From: Solibacillus isronensis
GTDB lineage: Bacteria > Bacillota > Bacilli > Bacillales_A > Planococcaceae
Length of the DNA: 64,000 bases
Assembly (NCBI RefSeq): GCF_900168685.1
Contig: NZ_FVZN01000014.1
Span: 806,001-870,000 of the forward strand
Direction of reading: 5' to 3'
Made by a program: the position numbers and the translations under genes. The notes beneath the pieces are model-generated. The model had not been told where the DNA came from. It made no database searches and saw only the letters and a program-made list of their open reading frames with translations. Positions 27,102 to 35,376 of the stretch are shown here, piece by piece. Every line of letters starts with the position of its first letter. Position 1 is the stretch's first letter.

Positions 27102-27472
27102 TTGCACAGTTACCGGCAAAAGAACTGATTGTTTGTGATGGGCACTTGCCAAAAGTAGAAAATATAAATGAAAATGAGCGCTACATAATAAGTAATTTTG
27201 AACAAATGATTTTACCGTATCTTCATGAACCGGAAGAAAAGGCTGCACAGCAAATTTTCGAACATATTTTACAAATTGCCGAGCGGGCAGAACTGTTTTG
27301 TATTTGTACAGATACAAGCCGCGGCGTTGTACCGCTTGAAAAAGAAGCACGGCAATTAAGAGATACGTGCGGCCGGCTATATCAGAAGCTTTGTAATGAA
27401 GCACAGACAGTTGTTCGTGTATGGTACGGTATTCCACAAATTTTAAAAGGAGATTCTCATGGACAAAACTAA
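27044..27472 (+). CDS. Degenerate CobU-like paralogue
   Basis: 142 aa. The N-terminus MYIILGGAHNGKRKHAKK resembles a CobU P-loop that has lost its GxRSGKS consensus, and the RH...W guanylylation region is absent. The C-terminus is well kept: DTSRGVVPLEKEARQLRDTCGRLYQKL and VWYGIPQILK match the CobU end (GIVP, RDxxGxxNQ, GIPxxLK). It may cooperate with the first CobU, which lacks exactly this end, or be a decayed duplicate. GGAGGT precedes the ATG. It overlaps cobC by 58 and the next gene by 14 bases. Confidence 0.65.
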   Translation: MYIILGGAHNGKRKHAKKLIAQLPAKELIVCDGHLPKVENINENERYIISNFEQMILPYLHEPEEKAAQQIFEHILQIAERAELFCICTDTSRGVVPLEKEARQLRDTCGRLYQKLCNEAQTVVRVWYGIPQILKGDSHGQN

Positions 27473-27953
27473 ATTACGTTTAATTATTTTAACAGCATTA
27501 ATTGCGGCAATTTGTGTGATTGGGAGTTTTATTAAAGTGCCGGTAGGGATCGTCGGAACAGCAGCACTCGATTCTGCCCCGGCTCTTATTAGCACAATAT
27601 TTCTACCGCCAGTTTTTGCAGGGGCTGCTGGGGCACTCGGTCATATCGCAACAGGTCTTACATCCGGTTTTCCGCTAGGCATTTTACATCTTCTAATTGC
27701 AACGGAAATGTTTATTATCGTTGTGGTTTTTGCAATTATGCATCAAAAAGGACTTCATATTTTTAAATGGATATTTGTAATTATCGCTAATGGTGTTATT
27801 GCACCGATTCCGTTTTATTTCATTATTTCTCAGGCATTTTACATCGGCTCAATTGCCTCTTTAACAATTGCGACAGCTGTGAACTGTCTTATCGCAATAC
27901 TTGTCATGCCTGTATTGAAGACGGTCGTGCAGCGAGTAGGGGTTAATGTATGA
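27459..27953 (+). CDS. ECF-type membrane S component, probable alpha-ribazole transporter CblT
   Basis: 164 aa with five or six membrane helices and the small hydrophobic fold of ECF-transporter substrate-binding proteins. In Listeria and Geobacillus, CblT imports alpha-ribazole and works with the kinase CblS; here it overlaps a CblS-like gene by 4 bases (ATGA) in a B12-riboswitch operon that has no cobT. A direct corrinoid transporter of the CbrT type is the main alternative. No ECF ATPase genes are nearby. Confidence 0.65.
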   Translation: MDKTKLRLIILTALIAAICVIGSFIKVPVGIVGTAALDSAPALISTIFLPPVFAGAAGALGHIATGLTSGFPLGILHLLIATEMFIIVVVFAIMHQKGLHIFKWIFVIIANGVIAPIPFYFIISQAFYIGSIASLTIATAVNCLIAILVMPVLKTVVQRVGVNV

Positions 27954-28630
27954 GAAATGCGATAGAAGTTAACGGGTTAGTCGTATCAATTGATAATTCG
28001 GGTTGTATCGGCACAAAAGAGCATGATATTGTACACGTACCAAATGAAGTTACCGCTTATTTTACAGCTCGTACCGCTATTTTAGAGCAACTTTGCGCGG
28101 GTGCCGTACCGGTTCAGTTATTAATGGCCAATTTTTCGGGCGATGATGTGTGGGCTGAATATGAACAAGGTTTTAAAAAGGCATTTTCCGAAATGGGAAT
28201 GGAGATGCCTCCTTTAATGGGCTCGAGTGAAACGAATTTCCAGTCGCTTCAGTCGGCTGTCTCTCTCACTATGCTAGGGAAAAAGCAATTCGGACGAAAT
28301 ACGAACCATTGCGAGTTTTATGTTGTCGGCGAACCGCTTGTCGGAAATGATGTGATAGAAAATCCCCACAAAATAGCCCGGTTAAATGAGCTGTATGAAG
28401 GGCTGGTCAACGGAATGATCCAAGCAGTATGGCCAACAGGTTCTAAAGGAATTGGCACAGAAATAATACGTTTTGTCGGAGAAAAATATACAGCAGATGT
28501 TGATTTAACCGGTTCGGCAGGTCCATCATGTGCGGTGTTAGTTGCTGTAAAAAGAGAGCTTGAAGAAATATTCAAAACTAAAATGACAGCACCGGTTAGA
28601 AAACTTGTAAAGTTAAAGAATGATTATTAA
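27950..28630 (+). CDS. PurM-superfamily protein, probable alpha-ribazole kinase CblS
   Basis: 226 aa. Features such as SIDNSGCIGTKEHDIVHVP, MANFSGDDVW, GSSETNFQSLQSAVSLTMLG and PTGSKGIGTEI resemble AIR-synthase-related ATP-binding proteins. From the known pairing of CblT with CblS, it would phosphorylate alpha-ribazole to alpha-ribazole-5'-phosphate, replacing the CobT route. Last gene of the riboswitch operon, coupled to the transporter. The enzyme assignment rests on context as much as on sequence. Confidence 0.6.
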   Translation: MRNAIEVNGLVVSIDNSGCIGTKEHDIVHVPNEVTAYFTARTAILEQLCAGAVPVQLLMANFSGDDVWAEYEQGFKKAFSEMGMEMPPLMGSSETNFQSLQSAVSLTMLGKKQFGRNTNHCEFYVVGEPLVGNDVIENPHKIARLNELYEGLVNGMIQAVWPTGSKGIGTEIIRFVGEKYTADVDLTGSAGPSCAVLVAVKRELEEIFKTKMTAPVRKLVKLKNDY

Positions 28631-28698
28631 GAAATTTGCTCGAAAACTAATGGAACTTCTAGAAAAAAATATTTTTTGACGGAAATTAAAAAATACTA

Positions 28699-28713
28699 AA
28701 TTTTCTAAAAATA
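28699..28713 (+). promoter_or_regulatory. CodY box upstream of ilvE
   Basis: AATTTTCTAAAAATA matches the CodY consensus AATTTTCWGAAAATT at 13 of 15 bases. It covers the -35 region of the promoter at 28717, a repressing position. CodY control of branched-chain aminotransferase genes is well known in Bacillus. Confidence 0.7.
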
Positions 28714-28716
28714 AAG

Positions 28717-28725
28717 TGGTATGAT
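28717..28725 (+). promoter_or_regulatory. Extended -10 promoter element of ilvE
   Basis: TGGTATGATAG contains TGn-TATGAT; there is no good -35 hexamer at the usual spacing. The leader is about 35 nt. Confidence 0.5.
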
Positions 28726-28764
28726 AGAGTGTATCAACTTAAATTAGTTAAGGAGCCTGAAATT

Positions 28765-29835
28765 ATGACAACATACCAAATTACAACTGAGTTATCAACA
28801 AATAGAAAACAAAAAACACCTGCAGAACAGCTTGGTTTTGGTAAGATTTTTACTGACCATATGTTTGTTATGGATTATGAAGATGGAAAAGGATGGCATA
28901 ATGCGACAATTACACCATATGCTCCAATTACATTAAGTCCTGCTGCGATGGTATTCCACTATGGACAAGCAGTATTTGAAGGTCTGAAAGCATATATGAC
29001 AGAAGATGGTGAAGTCCAGCTATTCCGCCCGGACCGTAACTTCCAGCGATTAAATTCTTCCAATGCACGCCTTTGCATTCCGCCGATTGATGAGGATTTT
29101 GCATTGGAAGCATTAAAAGAATTACTTCGAGTAGACCGCGAATGGGTTCCGACAGCTCCAGGTACGTCACTTTATATTCGACCATTTATTATTGCGACCG
29201 AAAGCTATTTAGGTGTAAATCCTGCGAAAAGCTATAAATTTATGATTATTATGTCACCGGTTGGCTCTTATTATAAAGAAGGCATTAACCCGGTCAAAAT
29301 TTTAGTAGAACAGCAATATGTGCGTGCCGTAGTTGGCGGTACAGGTGAAGCGAAAACAGCCGGCAACTATGCGTCGAGCTTAAAAGGTTCAGAAATTGCT
29401 GCGCAACAAGGCTATTCTCAAACATTATGGCTGGATGGTAAGGAAAATAAATACGTAGAAGAAGTCGGCAGTATGAACATCTTCTTTAAAATTTCAGGAA
29501 AAGTAATTACACCTGCATTAAACGGCAGTATTTTACCGGGGATTACCCGTGATTCGATGATTCAAGTATTAAAATCAAAAAATATTCCGATTGAAGAGCG
29601 TGCAGTTGCTTTTGAGGAAGTTATAGAAGCGGCTAAAAACGGCACATTGGAAGAGGCATTCGGTACAGGAACTGCAGCTGTCATTTCGCCGGTAGGGGAG
29701 CTGAAATGGCTGGATGAAGTCATTTCTGTCAACAACGGCCAAATCGGTGAAGTAACGCAAATGCTTTACGATACATTAACAGGCATCCAATACGGTAAAG
29801 TTGAAGATCCATTCGGTTGGACAGTTATAATTTAA
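28765..29835 (+). CDS. ilvE: Branched-chain amino acid aminotransferase IlvE
   Basis: 356 aa class IV PLP enzyme that interconverts Leu, Ile and Val with their 2-oxo acids. The PLP lysine is Lys197 in GTGEAKTAGNYASSLKG; other marks are HYGQAVFEGLKAY, RPDRNFQRL, VEEVGSMNIFF and GILPGITRDS-like sequence (SILPGITRDS). ATG 28765 is preceded by AAGGAG; an upstream in-frame ATG at 28729 lies in the promoter. Single-gene unit with a CodY box and a terminator. Confidence 0.95.
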   Translation: MTTYQITTELSTNRKQKTPAEQLGFGKIFTDHMFVMDYEDGKGWHNATITPYAPITLSPAAMVFHYGQAVFEGLKAYMTEDGEVQLFRPDRNFQRLNSSNARLCIPPIDEDFALEALKELLRVDREWVPTAPGTSLYIRPFIIATESYLGVNPAKSYKFMIIMSPVGSYYKEGINPVKILVEQQYVRAVVGGTGEAKTAGNYASSLKGSEIAAQQGYSQTLWLDGKENKYVEEVGSMNIFFKISGKVITPALNGSILPGITRDSMIQVLKSKNIPIEERAVAFEEVIEAAKNGTLEEAFGTGTAAVISPVGELKWLDEVISVNNGQIGEVTQMLYDTLTGIQYGKVEDPFGWTVII

Positions 29836-29842
29836 TAAAAAG

Positions 29843-29883
29843 AAAATACAGCATTTTCCGTTATGGAAGATGCTGTATTTTTT
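29843..29883. terminator. Bidirectional terminator between ilvE and floT
   Basis: AAATACAGCATTTTCC / GGAAGATGCTGTATTT hairpin flanked by A-rich and T-rich tracts. Confidence 0.88.
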
Positions 29884-29893
29884 ATTTTCCTAA

Positions 29894-31432
29894 TTATTTT
29901 TCAAGGACTTCTTCAACTCGTGAAAAGTCTTCGCGAGGGAGTATTGCTGATTTTTCAAATGTATTTTTTCCGACATATGTTTCAATTAATTCTTTAACAT
30001 CAATACCGGAAGAGGCTTTTAATGTTTCTTGTAAGCCGGCCATTAAATCAGTCGCATAACCCGTTACTTTACCAGCACCGCCGTTTGCACCGCCACCTGT
30101 ATCAACAACTGTAATCTTGTCGATATTTGAAAGTGGGCTGGCAACTTGTTTTGCGTATTCCGGTAACATTTTAACAATCATATCAAGGACAGCAGCCTGA
30201 CCGTATTGTTCAAACGCTTCTGCAATTTTCTCTTTCGCTTCTGCTTCTGCAAGACCGCGCAGACGGATAATTTCTGCCTCAGCTGTACCTTGTGCACGCT
30301 CTGCATCTGCTTTTGCAAGACCATCTAAACGAATGCGTTCTGCTTCAGCTTGTGCCTGTGCTTCAATACGGTATTTCTCCGCATCTGCCTGTGCAAGCTC
30401 TTTACGTTTTTGCGCTTCTGCGTTTTGTTCGATCGCATAACGATCCGCATCTGCCTTTTTCTTTACTTCTGAATCATATTGCTTTTCACGACGTAGAATT
30501 TCTTTTTCTTCTAACTCGATTTGCTTTTGACGTTCAATGATTCGTACTTGCATTTCCTGTTCAGTTACTTCCTGTTTAGCACGTGCAGATTCCAATTCGT
30601 ACGCCTGGTCGGCACGGGCTTTTGCGATGTCCTGCTCACGGCGGTATTCAGCCACTTTTAACTGATTATTTTTCTCGGCTTCCGCAATTTCAGTAGCACG
30701 CTCTAATTCAGCCTGTTGCGCTTCCTGAGCTGCTTGAGCACGTTTAATACGTGTTTCTTTATCTGCTTCAGCAGTTGCGATATCGGCATCACGTTTCACT
30801 TGAGCGATTCGTGGCTTACCTAGAGAATCCAAATAGCCGTTTTTATCACGAACATCTTTAATTGTAAATGATACAATGATCAAGCCCATTTTCGCTAAAT
30901 CCTGGGATGCGACACGTTGTACTTCCTGTGAGAACTTATCACGGTTTTTATAAATTTCTTCTACTGTCATCGATCCTAAAATCGAACGTAAGTGACCTTC
31001 CAGTACTTCGCGTGCTTCACTTTCGCGTTCCTGTTTATCTTTCCCTAAGAATTGCTCGGCAGCAGTTGCAATTTCTGAAATTGAACCGCCGATTTTGATG
31101 ATTGCTGTTCCGTCAGCCATAACTGGAACACCTTGCTCTGTATAAACTTCCGGAGTTGTTACTTCCAGTTTGCTTGAAAGTAGACTAAGTGGTTTTGCCT
31201 GTTGAAAAACCGGGAATACAAATGTACCACCACCGCGAATAATTTTAATGCGGTTTCCTGAATCATCGGTATGTACATTTTTGCTTCCTAAATAACTACC
31301 TGTTACGATTAATGCTTCATCCGGACCGGCTGTGCGATATTTCATAATATAGACGGCTACAAGAGCGACAATTAGAAATACGACTACTCCGACTGTTAAT
31401 AAAATTCCTGATATACCTTCCAAACCTGACAT
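29894..31432 (-). CDS. floT: Flotillin-like protein FloT (YuaG)
   Basis: 512 aa. One N-terminal membrane helix (about 9-31) is followed by the SPFH/band 7 domain (about 35-220) and a long Ala/Glu-rich coiled coil with many EAEAKE/KADAER repeats, then a C-terminal tail. Flotillins scaffold functional membrane microdomains. AGGGAGGA precedes the ATG. It is the second gene after a NfeD-like partner, the same pair as yuaF-yuaG of B. subtilis, probably under a SigW promoter. Confidence 0.94.
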   Translation of the reverse strand: MSGLEGISGILLTVGVVVFLIVALVAVYIMKYRTAGPDEALIVTGSYLGSKNVHTDDSGNRIKIIRGGGTFVFPVFQQAKPLSLLSSKLEVTTPEVYTEQGVPVMADGTAIIKIGGSISEIATAAEQFLGKDKQERESEAREVLEGHLRSILGSMTVEEIYKNRDKFSQEVQRVASQDLAKMGLIIVSFTIKDVRDKNGYLDSLGKPRIAQVKRDADIATAEADKETRIKRAQAAQEAQQAELERATEIAEAEKNNQLKVAEYRREQDIAKARADQAYELESARAKQEVTEQEMQVRIIERQKQIELEEKEILRREKQYDSEVKKKADADRYAIEQNAEAQKRKELAQADAEKYRIEAQAQAEAERIRLDGLAKADAERAQGTAEAEIIRLRGLAEAEAKEKIAEAFEQYGQAAVLDMIVKMLPEYAKQVASPLSNIDKITVVDTGGGANGGAGKVTGYATDLMAGLQETLKASSGIDVKELIETYVGKNTFEKSAILPREDFSRVEEVLEK

Positions 31433-31450
31433 ACAAATTCCTCCCTGTTT

Positions 31451-31981
31451 CTAAAATTGAAGTTCTTCTTTCTCATAAATCGCGACCATTGCTGTACCAT
31501 TACGCATCTCAATAATTAAAACTTGCGTGTCATATGGAATCTCTACTTTATGAAAACTTGCTGCACGCTTAGATATAATGCCGTTTGCCGTTTCAATCAC
31601 CATTTCCCCAAAACCTTCAAGAGGAACGGGTACAATCACTTTTCCGACCTGACCTTCAAGCGATTCTTCTGTATAGGCAAGCGATACTTCCGCTGATCGT
31701 AAAGGAACGAGCAGGAAAAAATAGAGAAGTGCTGTCAATAAACTCGCAATTATAAGAGCAATGATGAATATGATGAAACTTGTTAAGCCGGTAAACTGTT
31801 CCAGCAAATAACCCGCAGCCGAAGTGAACGTAATAAACGAAAGGATTACAGCTGGGTCAAAAAATGGTGTTCCATCGACGGACACATCCGCAACATCTGC
31901 AAAAAATAAGTAAAGAACAGTGCAACACCCAATAACGATTAAGATGATTAAATAAATGGTTTCAATGGAATAACCAAACAA
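31451..31981 (-). CDS. NfeD-family membrane protein (YuaF-like)
   Basis: 176 aa. Three or four membrane helices in the first 100 residues, then a C-terminal OB-fold domain (LEGQVGKVIVPVPLEGFGEMVIE...GTAMVAIYEKEEL). YuaF-type NfeD proteins are operon partners of flotillins and may affect membrane fluidity or raft assembly. TTG start with AAGGAGGTG six bases upstream; 18 bp separate it from floT. Confidence 0.88.
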   Translation of the reverse strand: MFGYSIETIYLIILIVIGCCTVLYLFFADVADVSVDGTPFFDPAVILSFITFTSAAGYLLEQFTGLTSFIIFIIALIIASLLTALLYFFLLVPLRSAEVSLAYTEESLEGQVGKVIVPVPLEGFGEMVIETANGIISKRAASFHKVEIPYDTQVLIIEMRNGTAMVAIYEKEELQF

Positions 31982-32013
31982 GTTGCCACCTCCTTAATGC
32001 TATTTAATAAATT

Positions 32014-32039
32014 TACGGATGAAATGGTAAAAAGTTTCA
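32014..32039 (-). promoter_or_regulatory. SigW-type promoter of the NfeD-flotillin operon
   Basis: On the minus strand TGAAAC (32039-32034), 16-bp spacer, CGTA (32017-32014): an exact match to the SigW consensus, 33 bp before the TTG start. In B. subtilis yuaFGI belongs to the SigW regulon. Confidence 0.85.
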
Positions 32040-32059
32040 AAAAAATTATTATTTTCCGA

Positions 32060-32101
32060 AAAAACATAAAATGTATGCCAATTCTAGTGAATGACATACA
32101 T
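32060..32101 (-). terminator. Terminator after the YunD-like gene
   Basis: Minus strand ATGTATGTC...GGCATACAT stem followed by TTTATGTTTTTT. Confidence 0.6.
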
Positions 32102-32118
32102 CAAGGGAGAGAGGGAGC

Positions 32119-33561
32119 TTATTTCATTTGGAAATTATTTTTAACTTGAACAGTAAGCGGACTATTTTGTTCTATGTATTCCATCATTAAGTCGGGGATG
32201 AATTTATCTGCTTCACGAACAGGCAATTTTTTAAACATCTGCATTTGGTGCGCACCTGTTGCACGGTAGCTATTGACGGCAACTTCAAAAATCTCTTTAT
32301 CCTGAATGGGTTTTCCTTCAAAAGTTAGCTTCGTGACACGTTGCCCAGTTTGTTGACGCAAATCAATTCCGTAATCAATGCCGCCCCACAAATCATAAAT
32401 ATACGGCTGAGGTTCCGGATAGTATACTGCCATACTAAAATCGATTTCTCCTTTATCATTTAGCGCAAAGACAGCTGCACTTTGTTCAATCGCACGTCGG
32501 ATTTCCTTTCCGGTCATTTGAACGACGAGCAGTCGGTTAGATCGCGGAAGATTATGTAAAACTTGTTCACGGGTTATTTTTTTTTGAAAACCGCCTTGTT
32601 CATGGTAGGGCAGTTCAATGACCGAAATTTGGGCACCCGTGTAATGGAGCTGCATATCATGAAGCAACTGTGTATAGGGTGTCATTTTTGTCCGGGGCGT
32701 AAAAAAGTCTGTATAAGTCAGTACTTCATCCGCTGTTCCAATTTGTTGTTTTTTCCACGCATTAAATTCGGGGAAAGACTGCATTTTTAATTTGGAATCC
32801 ACCTGGACGATAGATGGTTCAAAAGAAAATGTATTGTGTTCCACTGTGACATCAATTTGCGCAAAGCAATGAGCATTTGCCCCGGGTTGCACGACAGCAA
32901 CACCGTTTTGTACTGTGGCAATTTCCAAATGCTGATGCCCGGTAATGAATATGTCAATGCCATCTATTTCATGAAGCATACGATAGCCTTCATTTTCGCC
33001 TTGTTCCAGATCTATTAGGTGACCGCTATCAAGATCCCTTTCAAAACCGCCGTGGTAGCTTAAAATGACAAGCTGTGCCTGTTCAACATCGCGGACATGC
33101 TTTACAGTATTTTTTGCACTTTCAAATGCGTTTTCGAAATACAGATGCTTTGTCGACTCACATTCATCCCAGTTTTTTGTGAAATGTGTCACGACCCCTA
33201 TAACAGCAATGCGCAACCCGTTTATTTCTTTAATAAAATATGGTTCGGCAAACCCTGGAATATTGGCAGCGATCCAAGGGAAATTGGAGGTGTTGCGGAT
33301 CGCTTGAATTTTTTCGGGAAAATAATTGAATTCATGATTTCCGAAAACTGCAACATCATAGCCAATTGTGTTCGCAAGTACAATTTGCGGATGCTGTTCT
33401 TGGATAATATAATCGTAATAATAACTTAAATGACTGCCCTGCAAAAAATCGCCGTTATCAATTAACAGGGCGGGCTGTATAGCGGAAATCATTTGAGCAA
33501 GCTGTGAAAAACGTTCGGTATGTCCATGAATATCGCTCGTCGCAATAATAGTAAATTTCAT
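32119..33561 (-). CDS. Bifunctional metallophosphatase/5'-nucleotidase (YunD-like)
   Basis: 480 aa. N-terminal calcineurin-like phosphoesterase domain with SDIHGH, DNGDF, GNHEFNY, YHGG and GHQH metal-binding motifs; C-terminal 5'-nucleotidase domain (about 320-480). No signal peptide is seen, so it is likely cytoplasmic, as for B. subtilis YunD, unlike exported UshA. ATG 33561 follows AAGGAAG; the frame continues upstream to 33756 but that leader is not protein-like. Natural substrate unknown. Confidence 0.88.
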   Translation of the reverse strand: MKFTIIATSDIHGHTERFSQLAQMISAIQPALLIDNGDFLQGSHLSYYYDYIIQEQHPQIVLANTIGYDVAVFGNHEFNYFPEKIQAIRNTSNFPWIAANIPGFAEPYFIKEINGLRIAVIGVVTHFTKNWDECESTKHLYFENAFESAKNTVKHVRDVEQAQLVILSYHGGFERDLDSGHLIDLEQGENEGYRMLHEIDGIDIFITGHQHLEIATVQNGVAVVQPGANAHCFAQIDVTVEHNTFSFEPSIVQVDSKLKMQSFPEFNAWKKQQIGTADEVLTYTDFFTPRTKMTPYTQLLHDMQLHYTGAQISVIELPYHEQGGFQKKITREQVLHNLPRSNRLLVVQMTGKEIRRAIEQSAAVFALNDKGEIDFSMAVYYPEPQPYIYDLWGGIDYGIDLRQQTGQRVTKLTFEGKPIQDKEIFEVAVNSYRATGAHQMQMFKKLPVREADKFIPDLMMEYIEQNSPLTVQVKNNFQMK

Positions 33562-33625
33562 TGAGAAAACTTCCTTTAATATTTCATTTTTCCTTATTAT
33601 AGCGCGAATTATTGCGCAACTGTTC

Positions 33626-33640
33626 TGAAAATGATTAAAT
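33626..33640 (+). promoter_or_regulatory. Weak candidate Fur box upstream of the IsdG-like gene
   Basis: TGAAAATGATTAAAT matches the 7-1-7 Fur consensus TGATAATNATTATCA at about 11 of 15 positions. Iron control would fit a haem-degrading enzyme, but the match is only fair. Confidence 0.35.
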
Positions 33641-33684
33641 AAATAGATGAAGCAGTTTACGTTAAATATTAGGAGTTGGTAATC

Positions 33685-34014
33685 ATGATTACAGTAACGA
33701 ACCGTATCCAAGTAAAAAAAGGCTTTGCCGAAAAAATGGCGCCAAAATTTGTACAACCAGGACCATTACAAGAATTTGAAGGTTTCCAAAAAGTAGAAGT
33801 ATTAGTTTCAACGCAGTTTGAAGAATATGATGAAATGAGCGTTGTTATGTACTGGGATTCAAAAGAGAGTTTTGCTGTATGGCGTGAAAGTGATGCATTC
33901 AAACAATCTCACAAACGTCCATCTGAAGGCCAAGGCGAAGGTCACCAAGGTGAATCACCAATGCTAGGTTCACAAATCGTAATCGCTGAAGTAGCAGGCA
34001 CAATCTCAAAATAA
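33685..34014 (+). CDS. IsdG/HmoA-like antibiotic-biosynthesis-monooxygenase domain protein
   Basis: 109 aa dimeric ferredoxin-like ABM fold: MITVTNRIQVKKGFAEKM, GFQKVEVLVS, MSVVMYWDSKESFAVWRESDAFKQSHKRP. The W...SDAFKQSH region is shared with the haem-degrading IsdG and HmoA/HmoB proteins, so release of iron from haem is likely. An insert rich in Gly, Glu and Gln (EGQGEGHQGES) precedes the last strand. TAGGAGTTGG precedes ATG 33685; an ATG nine bases earlier is too close to it. Confidence 0.78.
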   Translation: MITVTNRIQVKKGFAEKMAPKFVQPGPLQEFEGFQKVEVLVSTQFEEYDEMSVVMYWDSKESFAVWRESDAFKQSHKRPSEGQGEGHQGESPMLGSQIVIAEVAGTISK

Positions 34015-34021
34015 TGTTAAG

Positions 34022-34054
34022 GGGTGTCCTAATGTTTTATTAGGACACCTTTAT
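34022..34054 (+). terminator. Terminator after the IsdG-like gene
   Basis: Perfect 10-bp arms GGTGTCCTAA / TTAGGACACC; only three T follow, so termination may be partial. Confidence 0.65.
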
Positions 34055-34131
34055 GCTATACATACTATTTATTGAATTACATAGAGCTTATGCTTTAACA
34101 AATAGTGAATGGAAACAGAAAGGTGTTTTTA

Positions 34132-34839
34132 ATGTCGAACATGGTGCAGTATTTTTATGACGGACAGTTTTTGAAATGCTATGAAGAAGCAAAACGCCAA
34201 TTACAAGGCGGCGAAAATGAAGAACAGGCAACGCAATTTTTAAAAATCTTTGAAAAATACGAGTATGAAAAATTTCCGAAGCCAGCAGCACAGAAGATTG
34301 CGCAAAGTGTTGAACGTGCCAATGAAAGCTATCCTGAAAATGATGAGGTTGAACAACTGCGGGCAATAAAAGATGAGCAGCAGTTTTCGGAAAAAGTGAA
34401 ACAGCTTGAACACGATGCACGGACAGCGGATGCTGAACGGAAAGCTCAGTCGTTTTATGTACAGGGCCATCTTTTTTTAATGGCGCATCATTATGATGAA
34501 AGTGTGCACTGCTTTATGGAAGCGGTGAAACATCATCCGAATAAGGCATTGTATTACGGGATTGCAGGGCAGACGATGAACCGCTTTAACTGGTCGCCGT
34601 TTGATGTGATGGTCTATATTGAGCGGGCCATCGATCTGGATCCGGAAAACGCAAGATGGTACTGGAATAAGGCGCTCGTTTTAACACAGTTGTACAAAGA
34701 TTTAAATGCCGAGCCGTTTTTGGAAAATGCTTTAATTTCAATTGAAAAAGCAATCGAGACGAGCCGCGAAGATCAAGTATCACTGCGTTCAGGCATTGAT
34801 TCAACATTGGAAAATTTGAAAGAATATCTTTTCAATTAA
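34132..34839 (+). CDS. TPR-type protein of unknown function
   Basis: 235 aa soluble helical protein. Repeats resembling tetratricopeptide units are visible around AQSFYVQGHLFLMAHHYDESVHCFMEAVKHHPNKA, ALYYGIAGQTMNR and VYIERAIDLDPENARWYWNKALVLTQLYKD. The first half is rich in Glu, Lys and Gln. It likely acts as a protein-interaction scaffold. AGAAAGGTG precedes ATG 34132. The next gene follows 28 bp later, so the two probably form one operon. Confidence 0.75.
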   Translation: MSNMVQYFYDGQFLKCYEEAKRQLQGGENEEQATQFLKIFEKYEYEKFPKPAAQKIAQSVERANESYPENDEVEQLRAIKDEQQFSEKVKQLEHDARTADAERKAQSFYVQGHLFLMAHHYDESVHCFMEAVKHHPNKALYYGIAGQTMNRFNWSPFDVMVYIERAIDLDPENARWYWNKALVLTQLYKDLNAEPFLENALISIEKAIETSREDQVSLRSGIDSTLENLKEYLFN

Positions 34840-34867
34840 CGAAGCACCGGTAGATGGAGGAACAAGC

Positions 34868-35299
34868 ATGAAGTTTTTATCTTGGAAAGGTATTTCAATA
34901 TACTTAACGATCATTTTATTTTTACTTATTTTTATTCAGATTCTGGACTGGAATAAAGGGAAAGACAAAGAGGGTCAATATGCAGTAGAGCTGGAAAAAG
35001 CGTATACGGATCTGGTTGATTTTCAAACATATATTTTGAACGATGAAGTGCAGATCGACGAGAATAAGCATGTGCTGACGATGTACGAAAAAAACTTTCA
35101 ATATCAGCTAAGCATGTTCATTGATATTTTCGGCAATAAAAAAGTGGGAGAAGAGAACCTATTTGACTCCTATAAACAAATCGATGAGGCATTGGCAGCA
35201 TTTTACGAAGCAGAAAGTGCGGAACAGCAAGGGCAGGCACATGAGCAGTTGCTCGATGCAAAACAATCGCTGTTTACGATATTGCATGACCTGAAATAG
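34868..35299 (+). CDS. Single-pass membrane protein of unknown function
   Basis: 143 aa. One N-terminal helix (about 9-27, ISIYLTIILFLLIFIQIL) and a charged, helical extracytoplasmic or cytoplasmic domain without known motifs. GGAGGAACAAGC precedes the ATG. It follows the TPR gene by 28 bp and ends at a terminator, just before the repeat array. Confidence 0.7.
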   Translation: MKFLSWKGISIYLTIILFLLIFIQILDWNKGKDKEGQYAVELEKAYTDLVDFQTYILNDEVQIDENKHVLTMYEKNFQYQLSMFIDIFGNKKVGEENLFDSYKQIDEALAAFYEAESAEQQGQAHEQLLDAKQSLFTILHDLK

Positions 35300-35304
35300 C
35301 ATGT

Positions 35305-35347
35305 GGGCTCACGAACGCTTTGGTGGAAGCGGGGCGTGGGCTTTTTT
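35305..35347 (+). terminator. Rho-independent terminator
   Basis: GCTCACG (35307-35313) pairs with CGTGGGC (35335-35341), with an inner GCTT/AAGC stem, followed by six T. Confidence 0.65.
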
Positions 35348-35376
35348 GTGGGGTGGAGCCGCTGCGGGTGGAGATG

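Noticed and set aside
33562-33756. 65-residue N-terminal extension of the YunD-like protein
   Set aside because: It runs through the divergent intergenic region and is not protein-like; the phosphoesterase begins at MKFTIIATSDIHG with a ribosome site.
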